From Callaeas wilsoni (Eukaryota > Chordata > Aves > Passeriformes > Callaeidae): DNA of 64,000 nucleotides. How positions within the stretch are numbered: the first letter of the stretch is position 1; the number at the start of each line of letters is the position of its first letter. The stretch lies in NCBI GenBank assembly GCA_013398955.1, contig VWPU01012703.1, forward strand, positions 1 to 64,000, written 5' to 3'. The position numbers and the translations under genes are program-made. Shown one piece after another: positions 31,301 through 46,400 of the stretch. The notes beneath the pieces were generated by a model. That model was not told the DNA's origin. It saw only the letters and a list, made by a program, of their open reading frames with translations, and searched no databases.

Positions 31301-34300
31301 GGTTTACCCTGGGTACAAAAGTAGCCCAAATCCTGGCTCTTACTATGGTTTTGCACAATTCTCTGACATCTTTAGGAAAACCTGATGTTTCTCATCTCCT
31401 GTAAGTATCATACCCCAAGTGTTTCTGCTGTTGTTTTGAGTGTTTTTCTGACACCAGGAAAAAAACCCCAACCACTCTAAAAAAGTCAAACTCTTGCTGC
31501 AATTAAAATCTTGGGAAGGAATATAACAATCCTTCCATTTCGAAGACAAAATTACTTGAGTTACTGTGATTAAGGTAAAGACACAATCTTTTTATAAAAT
31601 CAGTGTGTTCTTAAATTTTGTACTGGATGCTGATATATGATGAGTAACTGGAAGTGGGAATGCATACTTACTTCTATTCATTGTTTCTGTGAATTAATGA
31701 TCATACACATTTTTCTACTTTTTCTTAGGTTAGGCCAGAGTTTGTTTTTTTTTTTTCAAACTCTTATATTTAGAGGGATGTTGCATGATCTTTAGCATAA
31801 TACAGTGATGACAGAGATGTATTTTCATGTATCTAGCAATTTTTATTCAGACCTACTGACTGTCATGGACAATCTGAAATGTGAATGCACAGTAAAAAAC
31901 TGATATTTGGTTCTGTCATGGTAGAGCAGCTATTCTATACCCACTTGGACACTGTTCTCTGAATGTCAATTTTTTTTCGAGGTAATTCATGTGTAGGTTT
32001 GCAGGGTTGCACTGCTTTTTCACTTGAATCAGATAATTTTTATGTCTATATTTTCATTTACAAGTATATTGAATGTACTCATACTACAGTAAGCATACTG
32101 AAATTCCTTAGGGAGACATTTAAAACTCTTAGCAGGCTGGTAATCACAAAGACCATTCCTTGATTAAGTGGTAACTATAATAAGTGTTCAGGAACTGGTA
32201 GCAAGTGTTAGACTACAGAGGACAGAGGCATGGAATGGCAGCACACGTGAGGCTGCCAGTGCAGCTCACTCTTGGTCCGTAGCACGTTGCCAGGGATTTT
32301 AGTTTCTGACCTTTTCTAAGCACAGGCTACTGATGGTGCCAGACTTCAGTGACCAGGTGCAAGCCCTGATTCCATTCTTGTCTGTCATGCCTCTTATTTT
32401 TTAAGTTAATGATTATTTTATTTTAAAAAGCTGTCTACACAGCAGGATAACCACATTCTCTTTGTCTTTGTCCAAATTTTTTTTTTTCCTGCTAAGAGGT
32501 CAAGCCTTGCAGAAGAAAAATTGGCACATGAAGCATCCCATTGACCTTTACACCAAAGTAAACTCCCTCATACACTTAATCTGTTATATTGATGGACAGT
32601 CATGGTTGCAAGTAGAAGATGCCCATCATTTCTTGTGTTTCCTGGCAGAGAGAATGAATCATATTGCTGGGATAATGAACCATTTAATGACTTGTGTGTT
32701 GATTTATCAGATGGTGCTGGAGAGGCCAGTTTAAGAATATAAAGCCATAAGTCACAGTGTTGCTGCATATGGCCCGTCGGGGCTGCTTGACTCCCTTACT
32801 GTGAATTTCTGTGTTAATCAAGCTGTCATTAGGGTGTGAAAGCAGTGAAGTGCCTCCTTTTCGTTCTGCTGTTGCATTTATTCAAAATAAGAATCTATTT
32901 TTTTTTTGGTTTGAGGTTTGGAATAGTTTAACGTGGTAAAATTGGCATTTTTGCCTTTCGTAGTGAGGAAGTTTCATTCTGGGCTAAAGAAATATAGTAG
33001 TGAGCACAGGGATAGGCTGTACAACGTAGTAATTGATCTGGGAAACTGGCACTACACTGAGTTAGCTCCTCAGTGCAAGGCTGGTAATGTTTTGTGCCCT
33101 AGCTTCTGTACTTTAATAAGAAATACATCCACTTAAATGTATCATCTATATATTTTATATCTATTTATCATCTAGTAAAGATGATACCAATGCCCACTGT
33201 AAGTAAGAAATAACTGCATGGAGTTCCTCACTAAGATGAACCTTTTCGTGACTTTTCTTTTTATAGAGGTATGTATTTTTTTTCTTCATTTTAAAGATAA
33301 TTTTGAGCTGATCTGTGGCAAAAGCTGAGAGAAATGTAGTCTGGAGCACTACTTTTGCTTACTAACTGTTGCAATGTGGCTTACACTGCCTTAACCTCCT
33401 TCCACAGAACACAGACCAGTTCCTTGAATCTTTCTGGTTAGTCTGGAAAGCTATGTTTGTCTAGGTGTGGCATCTACATCTCACAGCAGAGTTTCCCATC
33501 AGGGACAGCCTGAGTGTGAACAGAATGGAAGTGTTCTTGCCTGCCCTTCACACTTGGCTGCGCTGCCTCTCATCCAACAGCATTGTTCTGTTAGCCTTGT
33601 TCAGCTCGTGGTAACTTGGAGTCTAAACCTAAGCAAGCCTTACCAGTCTTGCTGCTTAACCACCTTCTTTCTGTACTAGTCACTGTTGGATATTCCTGTT
33701 TTTACATCATCATTCCTTGAATTTAGCAGTATTTATATCCTACAGAGACCAGTTTTAATATTTTGTACTCACATTCTGAATTCTAAACCTGTTTTTCAGC
33801 ATGGCTGTGGTCCATAACTTTGTATCAGGTGCATCTTTGGCTAAGAGGAGTCTTTATTCCATCACCCAGGTGATTCCCAAAATTACTGCCAGGCCTCGGT
33901 GAAACCTTCCTGGTGTGTTCTGGACAGGTAATAATTAATAACTGTTCTCTGAGTGAGATTGTTTAACCATTTTGTCTCTTGTCATGCAGTAGTTTCATCT
34001 TCATCTCATTCCCAAGCTTGCTTTGGACTGTCACGTGTAATACTATCAAAAAACCTCCTACACACAAGTTACAGGAAACCTGATATCTAGACATTCTTGT
34101 GCACTGTTACAGAGGAAAATTAAGTTTAACTTGGTTTGTTTTGGAAAAAAAATCAATGTTGCCTCCTATGTAATTGTATTTTATCTTCAGGAGCTATTGA
34201 TTGCATTGGGGTGTTTTGTTTGTTTCACCGTTGATGCTGATGATTTTTTTGTTTTGTTTTGAGTTTTTGTAAAGCTCAAGCTGTTTAATGATTTCCCCAA

Positions 34301-37300
34301 GTTCCCTTTTGGAAGATCAGTTCCTTATTTCCCATCTTTTTTCAGTGTTCTGGCGCTACCTTTGTCAGAGTAAGAGAGTGATTCTTTTCCTGTCCTGATT
34401 TGGGAGCCTCTAGAGATCAGTATAAGTGAACATTTCAAATGCACTAAACACACACACCCGTGCCTAAGCTGTGGAACAAAATCAATAGGCAGCAGATGAA
34501 AATTATTGTGTTTATTTCCATAAAAATAACTACTGTCTGTTTCAGAGCTTCGGTGATGGCTGTTATTATCTGGCAGATAAAACTTCTTCAGAAAAGGGGC
34601 TTTCAAAGAAATTTTGTAAGAGTGAGACATGTTTACTTGCATTTATCCAAGGGTGTGTTTATGTTGATCACCAATAATTAGTTCCTGCACTCTGCTGGTG
34701 TGGCTGACCCGTTCCAGCCTGTCCTTCAAATGCTTAAATCTGCTTATTTATTCACCAAATGCTGTCAGGGTAATACATAATGCTGCCAGATCTGTGCAGG
34801 GAAATTCCTCAGCTGAATTTTGTTCTTTGGTATTCACACAAGTCCTGCACTGTGCAATCTCATGCTTTTTGAATAACTGATGGTTTATGTTTTCTTTATG
34901 CTTCATTGATTGTTTTAGTTTCCCTATCAAGCTCTTGAACTGAGAGTTAGAGGATGGCCACAGCTAATTTCCTAACTCAGCAACCTTTATGCAGGTATTG
35001 TGCAGCTATGGGTTAAGTGCAATGGTCTCTAGCAAGTGTTTCTTCAAGTAGAAGCTGAAAAATATTTTGTCAAAATTAGCAAGTGATAGTGACTCAGAGT
35101 AAGCCAAAAGTGATAAGATTTGGTTGTGTGAAGTTACCGCTTTAATTCAGCTGACTCCCAGTCTCTACTCATCACCTGAATTTCTTGGATTTTGAGGAAG
35201 TATTCTAAGTAAAGTGAGTTTGTTCAAAGTGAATCTTGGGTATTTTCTTGTTATCTTGGTTGGCATTTCAGTTCATTGTGCTGTAATGTCAGAAGATTTG
35301 CATTGTTTAAAAACTCTATGCTATGAATTTTCATTTAACTCCTACTGACAAAGAATGTGGGGTTTGTTTATTTTTTTTCTCTGTATCTGTGCTAAATTTG
35401 TGCTGTTTAGCAGAACCTCAGAGATGTGCCCTTCGTGCACTAAGGAAAGGACTTTTATAGAAATCATGGGCCCAGGAGTCTAGACTAGAGTGTATACGTA
35501 GAAGGTTGCCTTTGGTTATACATTAAAAATAAACAAAGAAAAACAACCCAATAAACAAAAACCCCCAACAACAGCAAAAAAGGAGGAACAACTGCCAGAA
35601 TGAATTCTGTGAAAGAAAAAAATCTCTTGAATTGATAGCACAGGACTGCCTTCTAGTTACACAGCTCTCAGAACTATGACTGTAATGGCAGTTTAAATTG
35701 AAGGGATTTTAAGTTGAAGGGATAAGTAACAGCAATAAGGGATTTTTTCCAGAAGGAGAACAGAAATTGATATTCATTTTTCCTAAGTTTCAGTAAGCTC
35801 CTGAATTTCCTATTCAATATGCAAAAGAAAACAACATATAGCAGTGCTCAGAGTTGCTATTTACTGCACAGTATATTCAAGTTGTAGCGCCTTTTATGTT
35901 ACCTTATAAAAGCTGTGAATATTTCATTCCATTAGAGGGGCAGTATGGCACTTTTGCCCAAAACTATTTCTTTTCAGCTGCTTTGGGTGCAGAGAACATA
36001 CTGGTGAGAATACAGATGGACTCAGCACCAGTGCCTGCATGCACAGCAGCACAAGGCGTGAGCATATGCGTGTTTTTCCGTTCCTTGCTCACTGTAAGTA
36101 GTGTACAAAGAACATAATCCATCAGATATGGTTGCTGATTACTGTTCAGCCTGCTTGGCACAACCACACTGCACTAGATTTCTTGTCTGAGGGCAGATTA
36201 AAGGTATTAATAACAACCTGATTGCAGAGGATTTGTAGCAAGCGGCTTTGAAATCAAATGATGTAAAGGGTATGCCTATGACAAACCGTAGATGTGCTGT
36301 GAATCCCAACATGCAGCTCATAAAAAAGCTGTTGAAATATTAAAGTGGGCAGACTCCCACACAGACAAGAGCTTGCAGCATCCAATCAGTTTAAGAGGTA
36401 ATGCACAAATATATTATTCTTCAGGTTGAAAGGCTGAGTCTATTTCAAACCATAAGGGTTTTCAGATGCAGTGTTTTACAAGGTTTCAGTAATGAAATGG
36501 CTCACTTTAATCTTAACCAAGGAACTGCCAGCCTTTATAACAACACAATATTCCTAAAAAGTGCTCAACAGTCTAATGAGAACAGCTCCTATTTGAGCAG
36601 TGCTGATGTTATGTTCCAAGGAATATTCACACTGTCTTGATCTATAAAGCTCAAACTTTCAAAGCTACAAATGATAAATGAGACTCACTTGCCTCTCTTC
36701 ATTCTAGAAATGCATCTGGAAGTTTAACCTGCATCTGTAGAGGGTTAAACATTTTGAGGATTAAGTGGTTATGGACAATCTCTGGCCTGGGCTAAAATGT
36801 GTTTGGGAACATGTCAGCTGTTTGAAATAAATGTGATACAGAAAGAATGACAACAGGTTTTGATTTGAGGACTCTAATATAAAATGTGCTACTTTGAGAC
36901 ATTTTATTTCAATGGGGTGCCTCAGAAATTAAAATACTTTTGGAGGGGGTTAGATCAGGTTTAGTATTTCAATCTCAGGTCAAAATCTTAGCCCTTTTAG
37001 CCTAATTTTGTGCACATTGCTTTAATGAATGAAAAATCAGAAGTATCCTTGAAGATGCTTGTTTAAACTGCAATAAATACAAGGAGAGCAGCCTATTATT
37101 TGACTGAACCTTGTTTTTGTGCAGCTACTGCTTCTTTTTTCGGGTCCTGAAAATATATCGCTTCTCTCAGTGTTGGGATACATGCTGTGCATAGATCCTG
37201 TGGAGTTTCTGGATTTTTTCTTTTTTTCTGCCCTGCTGTCTCAGTTCATCTCAGAATGACAGAGCACATAATTCACTAAACCAGCATGATTGTTTGAAAA

Positions 37301-40300
37301 AGAGCATGTTTTAAAAGGCAGTAGCAGTCCTGTGAAACTCAGAGAGAAAGTTCTATTCAACGGGATAATGTTAAAGAATAATTTTTGTGTCAAATTTTAG
37401 AAATAGATGCCATTATTCTACTAAAGGTTTATTTCTTCTGATGTTTAATTTTCTGTGCCACATCCAAGATGTTGAATTTTTACTACTGCCAGTTGGACTT
37501 TTGCATATGGAGTAAATATTCATTATTTAAGTTACATATCATGTGTCAGATAATTTTCAGTCATTAATGTTATATATTTGGAAGGGAGGCCTCACAAAAC
37601 CCCAAAACAGCGCATCAGAAAATCATCTCTGAGTGTTATTTGTTCACAGATACCATAATTAGGTTGTTGAAAGCTGGGACATCAATGGCACAGATTTCTG
37701 ATCAGAAATCCTCGTGGGAAGTCAGCCCTCCTGTAACATGTGGGTGATGACAGAATATTGGCTCACACCTAAGGGCAGCCTTGGCCCCTTGTGAATTAAA
37801 TGGAAACCAATTGTCAATGATTGCAGAAAGTAGCCTGGTTATGGATCACTGAACTGTCTCTAATTAATTTAAGAGGCTGGCAGGCTCTGGGTTGTAGAGC
37901 TGCCTCTCAGCTGGCAGCAGAAAGTAAATGCAGTTTGGTAGCTGATGTTTGGAAGTTTAGAACAGCTTTAGGTGTTTAAGCAATATGTGTTGTGATTTTT
38001 TTGTTTGTCCGCTTTGTCTTTGGTCTGCACAAATTTCAAATTGTTTTCAATTTCCAGCTATTTCTGGCTGTAAAGGCTGTGCAAGTGCAGCTAGGAAGAT
38101 GCAGAATTGGTTACTCTACCCTTAGTTCTGAGCAGGAATGTCAATATTAAATTTAATACTTTGCTATAGGTCAAATGAAAGAATAGCCCCAAAATGTACT
38201 TTGCTGTTTATAAATGAATGCATGTGCTTAAAATGGGATTGTGGAGTGGATCTGTGTTGTCGGGGCAGCTGTTGGATGCTCGAGCTCTCAGCAGTTGGTC
38301 ATAAGGACTTTTTCAGTGTTTCTGGTCATTTCCATGAGTAACATTGTTTTGTTGACATCAGAAGACTGCAAATTCCATCAGGAGTTATGGGAATCTATGA
38401 TGCTTAAGCCAAAAGTCATGTATAAAATTTAGAAAAAGTTTAATAACTATATTGTGTTTCTACGAAACATCACACTGATTTTCAAGTGAGATCAGAAATC
38501 TGATACTCAGCATACTTGGTATCATCTTCCATTTGTAAGTATTTTGGAAGTTGGGAATAGTAGTTCCCTTCAGGCAGTTGGTTTTTTTTTTTCCTTATGC
38601 AACCAGCTGACCTAAAGATCCAGGGGTTTGTGTTTTCTGTATGATATGAAAAAATGAATCCAGTTCCTTTCATTTTGACATCCATCTGTAGAAGGAGCGT
38701 TGCATTCAGTGGTTTGCATCTCTTCTTCCCTCTTAGCACCAGTCCTCTGAATTACAGTAAGTCCCACGTTAGCATTTTGCAAAATGAGAAATACACATTT
38801 CTCATTTTGGTGTGGTGTTTCTTAAAGCAAATAGTGACACTTTGCCTGGTGGTGTCCAAAGGTGTCAGCTGCAGTGAAAAAAGTGAGAAGCAGGATCCTC
38901 ATAGCAGTATTATAACTCTTAAATCACAAACATGTAAATTCTGTACAAAAAAAAAAAAATTCCCTGAGAGTGTGTTACAACTTAGTTTCAAACTGCAGAG
39001 TTCTTGCAGAAATTGGTTTCTGCTCTGAATAATGCCTGGGAAGTTGCTCATTGTTCTAATCAGTTCTGTGCTCCTTCTAAAGGAAAAACCCATTCTCTTT
39101 GTAGAGAAAATGCTGGCTAGAAAACTGAATTAAACCACAGTTTCATAAGTATTTAAAAGGGAAAAATCTGATTAAAAAATATTTTCAGAGACTCACCCTG
39201 CTTTGCTGTACTGGAGATACAGCAGTTCTGTGTTCACAGGAAAATATTGCAAGCAAATAGGACAGTGTAAAAAGTACCAATTTAGTCAGAACTGGAAGCT
39301 TTAGCAGAGGTACCTGTGACAATGAAAAATTCATGAACTAAACCTTTTACTTTGAAGTTGGAAAAATCTGTGAAAATTTGCCTCACCAGAATGTTAGAAA
39401 ATGCCTTATTTTGAAAGTTAAACTTCTAAAATGATCTTAACAGGTCATGAACTACCGAGTTCTTTTGGAGTTAAAAGTGCTGACCTGGTTGAGAGGACCC
39501 AGCTGTTGATGTTTGATTTTAAATGCAGAGATGCTAATGGTTGGCCTTTCATTCTTTCATGTCCTGTGATATCTATAATCATTAGAATGCTGATGGCTTC
39601 TCCTTATTGCCCACAGTGGTGCATGGAAATGGTTTCAGCTGGGATAAATGAGTTTCATGAGAGGGCAAGGGGATGAGTTCATATCCTTGTTCTCTCCCCT
39701 GTCCCATTTTTCTTTAAATTAATTATTTTTGTTCCAGGTCTCCCTAAGTTGACCCTACTCACTAGATGATGATGATGATCAGTAGCTGAAACATGGGCCA
39801 GGTGTCTGAGGACTTTTGAGACTTCCTTTGGGTTAGTTGTCTGTTAATTGTTTAACCATTTGTTGTTGAAGAAGTGTAGCTCTGCAGAAGATAACATATT
39901 TGAAACAAAATCCAGATTCAGCAGAATGCTAAGAAAGCTGGGAAGTTGAAAAAAGCATTGCAAGCTTTAGCACCTGCTGCCTGTCAGACTTCTGAGAGAG
40001 AAATCTTACTTGCTGTGAAGTTTCGGAAGCAATTCCTTTGATTTGCATCCTACCTGCCCGTGGCAGTGCAGACTTGGTCTGGGAAGGAATGACTGTACTC
40101 CATCAATTGTTAGTTATGTGTCAGACCTGAAAACAAATTAAAAATTGAAGTGGTGGGGAATAAAATCATGATCTTTAATGCATTTGGCCTTGTGAACAAA
40201 TAAGATCCTAAGTACTGTTTGAAATGCATGGTGAAATATTGGCTATGTGAATTCTATGGAAGTGAAATGAATATTTCAAATCCAATAAAATTAGGGAAGA

Positions 40301-43167
40301 GATTTTAAAAAAGCGTATATTGTTTATGTACCTTTTAAATACTGTGGATGGGTGAACAGGGAACACAACTTTCATGTAATTCAATTCTTTAAATGCCTGT
40401 TCCTTGACAATACCCAACATAATGTAGATTAAGATGAAGCCAATAAATGTTTTTAACTTTTCCAGATATCTAAGGATTTTTATGTCCTCTGAAATAACAT
40501 CACCACTGGATAAATGGGCTAGGTGTTCCTTTGTTGTTGAGGAAAAACTACATCACTATAAGACAAATGGTGGAAAATGTTCTCAATCCCCATTTTCAGT
40601 ATGTTAAAGTGCTGCTGTTGCCTCAACAAACATACTGGTACTGAATTAAATGTATGTGAAGTATTGTGTCTTCAGCAGGGTGGCGTAATGTGGTAATTGA
40701 GCTGTTCTTGGTGAATGTGAATTAGCAGTGGCTGGATGTGCCATTGTATACCAGTAAGCAAATAACTTCCTTTTTCATAATTGGTTTGCTTCTGCCCTTG
40801 AAAATATGTGAGCCTTAAGGACTGAAAACTAACGACAGAAAGAGGTATGAATACCCAGGGAGCTAAGGGTAACATAGCAGCCTGATGTAAAAATTTAATG
40901 AGCTTTCTTTTGACACTGTGATTTGTTTTAGCAAATTTTTCTAGTGAGCAAGGCCAGGAGCCATATGTAAATGAGCTTTTCTTGAGACTGTGCTTGCCAG
41001 ACAGCTGCGGGGAGTGTTAGGGTGATGAAATGATGCTGCACATAATGGGGTTAATGAAGATTACAAGTTACTTCCTTCAGGGAAGTGTACTCTGTTCATT
41101 TTTTTCTTTTGTTTTAAGCAAGCTTATCCTGAAAGTCAGAAGTTTAAATGTTTAAAATGTTGTCAAGTCTAAGTGGAGTTTGAGGCAATGCACCACAAAT
41201 TGCAGGTGGCTAATTAGCTATTGTGATGTCATGTGAGCGGTTGTACTTCTCTGTGTGTGCAGTTGTCACTTCAGAAACTTTCACTTCAGAAGAGCTATGG
41301 GGCTTCTCTCTAGGCCTGTGCATACCTTTGCAATAGTTAAACGCAATATTTAAAAATGACAATACCAAAAATCATTGAGCTGTTACTTAGACAGGGAAAG
41401 AATTCTGCAAATACAACGGTTTGAGTATATAGATTAATAAATAGCTGTAGGAAAAAAAAGAAACCAAACCCCAAAAACTTCTGATATGTTCATTTACTCA
41501 GGAAAGGAGTAGACAGACTTGAGAAAAGCCTGTTTCAGTCTAAAGGTAAGTTGCCAGAAGCTAGTACACTTCATGTACTTCCTATCAGAGAAGACTTAAA
41601 AAGCTGTTACCTCATGAAAAGGAAATATTCTAGATACTTCTGTCATGTGGTAGTTAGATTTTGAGAAGAGCTAAAGGCAGAAATCTTCAGTACTTTATAG
41701 AAATTTTAAAGGAAAACCAGGAGGCAATGACATATGTGTTTTCGCCACACTGGAACTGTGCCCTGGATTTTCAGTTATCCAAGTCCTTGAATCCAGATAA
41801 TTTAAAATTTTATTTAATGTGTAAGGGAAGGGGAAGAACTGCTTGGTTATTTTGCAGAAAAATGTGTCCCACTCTGTTATTGCAAAGTCCAATGCTCCAC
41901 TGACTTCAGAGATACACTGTAAAAAAAACTGTTCCTGTTTTCCTTTTCAGTTGTATTTAATCACTTTGATGTAAAATTACCTTTAGTCCTACCTTTTCCT
42001 GTCTGATTCTCCTCTTGATCCATAAACATATTTGAAGACAGTTATCAGGTGCTAATGTTGGTGACCTTGTCTCTTCCCAGTCAAAGAAGGAAGGTTAGAA
42101 CAACATTTGGAATAATTACTTTTCCTTTAAGTTAACAAACTCATTATGTGTCTGGTTTTATCTTATTAAGCAAAAATTCCAGCCGATGCTCCAAAGAGGA
42201 GGCTTCTCCTACCAATATCTTTGAGGCGTTTGTTCACTTAGGGGTTTTATGCCTCATGTATTGTGGTATTTGATAAGATGGTGCCCAAGGAGCAAGGTTA
42301 TTTCTTAATGTTGTTTACAGATACGTTTATTGTGTGGAAAAGATTATGCTGAAATGTCCACTTAAAGCAAATCAAATATGACTACTTGTTTGCCTATTGC
42401 AGCTTGGTTTAATGTTTTATTTTCTAAGGCATTTCTTAAAAATCTCTTAGCGCTGTGCTCATGCACATGGTTTTGGGAAACAGATGACATGGGCTGTAGC
42501 ACTTAACAAGCTGAAGCAGAGCCAAGGGTGAAGAGAGAAAGTGTTTGCTTAGTTTTAAATGAAGCACAGTCCATTAAATGACTTATCACAGTGACAGGAT
42601 AGACAAGCACATGTCCTTTGTAGTCAGTGGCCTCCGATCCAGAGCAGTTAGCAATGCCCAAATGAAACAAGAGAATCACTTGACTCAACCTTTGTTATTC
42701 AAGATAGAGAATACTTCTAATCATTCCTGACAAAGACTAGCAAAACTGTTTACTTCTAAAACAAAGACATGTTCTGAGGCACTCTGTGCATAGCCTCGCA
42801 AGCTGTATCACAAAGGAGAGGGGAAAAACTTCAAGTACATGAACTATGACTCCCAAACTGTGTTTGCTGCAAGGGTACATTCCCCTCTGGATCAAGTCCT
42901 GAGCTCAAGTCTCAGATACAATTAAAAGAGAAAGAAGTAATAGGTGAATAACCAATTAATTCTGAGAACAAAGTAAGTTACGTCAGGAGTGCCAAGATAC
43001 CTCTTTTCCTAAAGTTGCCACCAAAGAGCTCATTCTTTTGCTCTACGCCTCTGCTGATGCCTTGCTGGTAAAAGAAATTTGTCCAATCTACTCGGTTTGT
43101 GCTGGGCTTTGGTGTGGTCACACGAGGCATTCACAGTGTTACCACAGGCTATAACTTGAAATTTTGG
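28400..43167. other. Intergenic DNA, gene-poor
   Basis: About 14.8 kb of AT-rich DNA. Noted items are a 9-bp perfect inverted repeat at 29100-29119, T-runs near 30531-30542, an A-rich patch at 35524-35582 and a 13-bp inverted repeat at 38780-38809. Open frames are all short and unrecognised. No tRNA-like, snRNA-like or transposon sequence could be identified. Confidence 0.6.
38780..38809. repeat. Perfect 13-bp inverted repeat, 4-base loop
   Basis: CAAAATGAGAAAT (38780-38792) pairs exactly with ATTTCTCATTTTG (38797-38809) around an ACAC loop. It is a compact hairpin, too short to be an ordinary pre-miRNA stem. Confidence 0.85.
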
Positions 43168-43424
43168 GGCAAAGGACTGACAGGAACCTCAGGAAGTTCA
43201 ACAAAGGGAAGTGCAAAGTCCTGTGTGTGAGGAGGGCTAACTCCATTTACTGTGCAGCCTGGGAGCTGACCAGCTGGGAAACAGCTCTGCCAAAAACCAC
43301 CTGGAACTCCTGGTGGGCAAAAAAATTGAACATGGGTCAGTGATGTGCCCTTGCAGCAAAAAAGGCCAACAGCCTCTTGGGGTGCATTTGGCAGAGCTGT
43401 CAGCAGGTCGAAGGAGGTGATAAT
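43168..43424 (+). mobile_element. CR1 LINE fragment, sense, about 0.26 kb
   Basis: Internal CR1 piece from the C-terminal end of the reverse-transcriptase ORF, on the + strand. Recognisable parts are GGAAGTTCAACAAAGGGAAG, GTCAGTGATGTGCCCTTGCA and GTCAGCAGGTCGAAGGAGGT. Both ends are missing and the frame is broken. It is diverged, so it is an old insertion. Confidence 0.85.
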
Positions 43425-46400
43425 TTGGATGTCTAAGCAAGGTTTTATTCTTAAGACTCCTTAGTTTCAATCTTTTATTGCAGCATGTTTCATTTGCAAA
43501 TCTGTGCTTTTGTGCTGCCTTGAGCCACATTTTCTCTGCTCTGCCCTCTCAGCCTATGTTTTTCATTTCATTTTTCTCTTGCTTATCTGTTTTTCTGCTC
43601 CATTTCATAATTTACCTTGTTCATCCTTATCATACCTCAAATGTAGCTATTGGCAGCAAAAGTATTCTGACCCTTTCTTTCTACTGGCTTATCCAATGAG
43701 TTGTTATTGTTTCTGTTAGAGAGGCTGAGTATTTCTAATACAGTTTAGTTGATTTATTTAAAAAAATCACAAAAGCAGGTTCCTTGGAGCACAGCAGGAA
43801 TCAAACTGGTTATAATGCCAAGCCTTTACTCAGGAAAAAAATGTGCCTTTTTCTTGGATGCTAAAAGTGCTTGTTCAAGTTGCCTTTTTTTCTTCTTTGC
43901 TACTTCTTTGTTACCTCTTCAGCAGAAAGGCACACTTCCACAAATATTATCTGCCAAGACCCCACTACTAGCTGTGTATGTATCTCTGTGTGGTAATCCA
44001 TGTCTGTGTTGCTAGTTTAGTGTTACTCTTCCTTTAAAAAAAGTTGGAATAATTTTAAGGAATAGTCTATGATGGATAAATATTTAGTCATTCTCCAATC
44101 CATGCTGGATATCTTTCTGTGACTGTGAGGGAAAGGAATTTCTAACTGGCACATACAACTATTTCAAAATGTCAGTTGACTGTTATGCCAGACTAGGCAG
44201 AAAAGATAAGAAATATAGTTTACTGAGACTGCTACCTCTTAGTATGTTTGTACAAAGAGGATGTATTTTGTATTATGAAATGTAAAATTTAGTCCCAAGG
44301 AATCTTTTGCTTTATCAAATTGAAGTTTATTGCTGTCTTCTAGTTTGACAGAACACAATAATATGTTTTATTATATGTACTTGTAATCTTTTGATTGAAA
44401 GAAACCTTTATTCCAGACTCATACCTTTTAATGTCATGTGAAGATGATTTTGGTTAGAGTACATCATTATTTTGTGCAGTTGGCTTTTGTCTCTGTTGTT
44501 TTCCTATTGCATTGAAGACTGTTTTGTGATAAGTATTCTTGATGGATGCCAAGATTTGAGAGGGATGTTTAAATGGGGACCTAAGACTTTTTTGTAGACA
44601 GACAGAATAATAAATACAATCCCATATTTTTATCTAATCTAGGACCATTATTGATATGAGTGAACTTGGAGAGGATTCTGTGTTAGTATTAGTTTCTGTG
44701 GTGTAATGAACATGCAAGAAATTTCATCATCATCTTTTCTTTTTAACACTTTTATAAAAATCATAGAATACGACCTACTCAGAGCAGCAGAGAATATTAC
44801 CTTACAGCACTACCTCATCTTCCACAAGGGTTTACTGCATTTAACATTGCATTTGCCAAAGAATATCACATGCAAACCTTTAATTACTGTGAGGACCAGC
44901 TCTGTGGCTTTTGATAAATTTGTCGTGCTTATGAAGAATTTCCACCTTTGTGTAGAAAATATTAATGTTTTTTTATACACGAAAAACTGAGGAACGTGGA
45001 TGTGCTGCTGTGCACTGTTTGTAGTCATGTAGAAAGTCTAGTGCAGACAGAATCTGGAACTTTGATCACAGCCTTGTGCCTTGGTGACCGTATTATCATT
45101 TCTCTGGCTTTACTGTGGGGAAAATTGACTTCACTGCCTCTGCTATTCCTGTCTTGCACTCTATTTCTTGATATAATTCTTGACAGTTGTACATAGTTTA
45201 ATGTAGTTCCCGTCACACTTAAGCAGTTTGTACGATCATAGAACTGATGCCATCAGTAAATACGAAGTTTTCACATAGATAATCTATTTCTGCACTTTGC
45301 AAAAGGTGAGACAGGCAGTTTGTAGATGAGTCAAGAGAATCTGATTAGATGTTGGAGATCCTATATGCCTTGTGGGGCTGCTCTCTGGTCCTATATATTG
45401 TGACTGGCAAGAGCTGAATGTCAATAAACTTTGCACTGTAACACTCCCCCAGCTTTCCTGTAGGATTGAAGTTACCCTCTGTTTCTACCAGTTGATTCTA
45501 GAAACTAGACAGGTTTTAGTGTTAACTATTATGTATTGTATAGAAATTTTCATTTGTGTGTACTGTGTAAAAATTTTCATTTTAGACTCTACACTGTGTA
45601 ATGGTGAGCAAGAAAACCATAGATTCTTCTTTGATATATGAGGAAAAGATGATAAATATTATTATACATAGTTTAATTTAAAGTGACATTATAATACATA
45701 AATTTAATTATTTTTCTAATTCTCTTAACCCTTCAACTTATATTTACAAAAAACCACTTCTCATTTAGGTTACCATTTAAAAATTACAATATTCTGTAGA
45801 ACACATCTAGGAAATGGTCTTTCTTCACTTGAAATGCTCTAAAATTAACTTTTCATAGACTGTAAGTTGCACTCCAGAGACAGGTTCGTTAACGTACTGG
45901 TTATTGCTTTCAAAGTACTCTTAATTGCCTAAATTAATAATGACTTTTTTTTTTTTTCCTTTGGTTCTTATAAGGGACAAATGAATTTGAATCATTCTCT
46001 AAAGAATTGAATCACTGGCCATCTTCTGATTACTTTTTACATTCATTACGAAATCTAAAGAGAAAAAAAACCCAGCAAGGTCACCTTCAGAGTGTTCTCT
46101 GTTTGTGAGAAAAGCAAAGGAAAGCAACACAATCTCCACTTACCCGTTCCTAGGAAAGAACAGAGACTGCAAAAACAGAGGAACTTGTGTCAGCTCTGAA
46201 TGGCACAAGTGGCTGCAAAGGCAGTGTGGTAGCTTCTGATTTGTTTAATGAAAAATATATTTTTATTCACCTTAAAATATTTCTGTAGTAACACTGTTGT
46301 AAAAACAGAGGCCAATACAAAAAGATTTCTGACCTGATCTGAAAACTAGAGGAAAGGGTAAGCCTGTGTTGTGAGACCTGCTTATATCTTTTAGCAATGT

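Noticed and set aside
33467..33679. 70-codon + strand frame considered as a small gene
   Set aside because: Short, unrecognised, no conserved motif and no supporting signals.
44706..44990. 94-codon + strand frame in AT-rich DNA
   Set aside because: Length is within chance expectation. No domain and no splice or promoter context.
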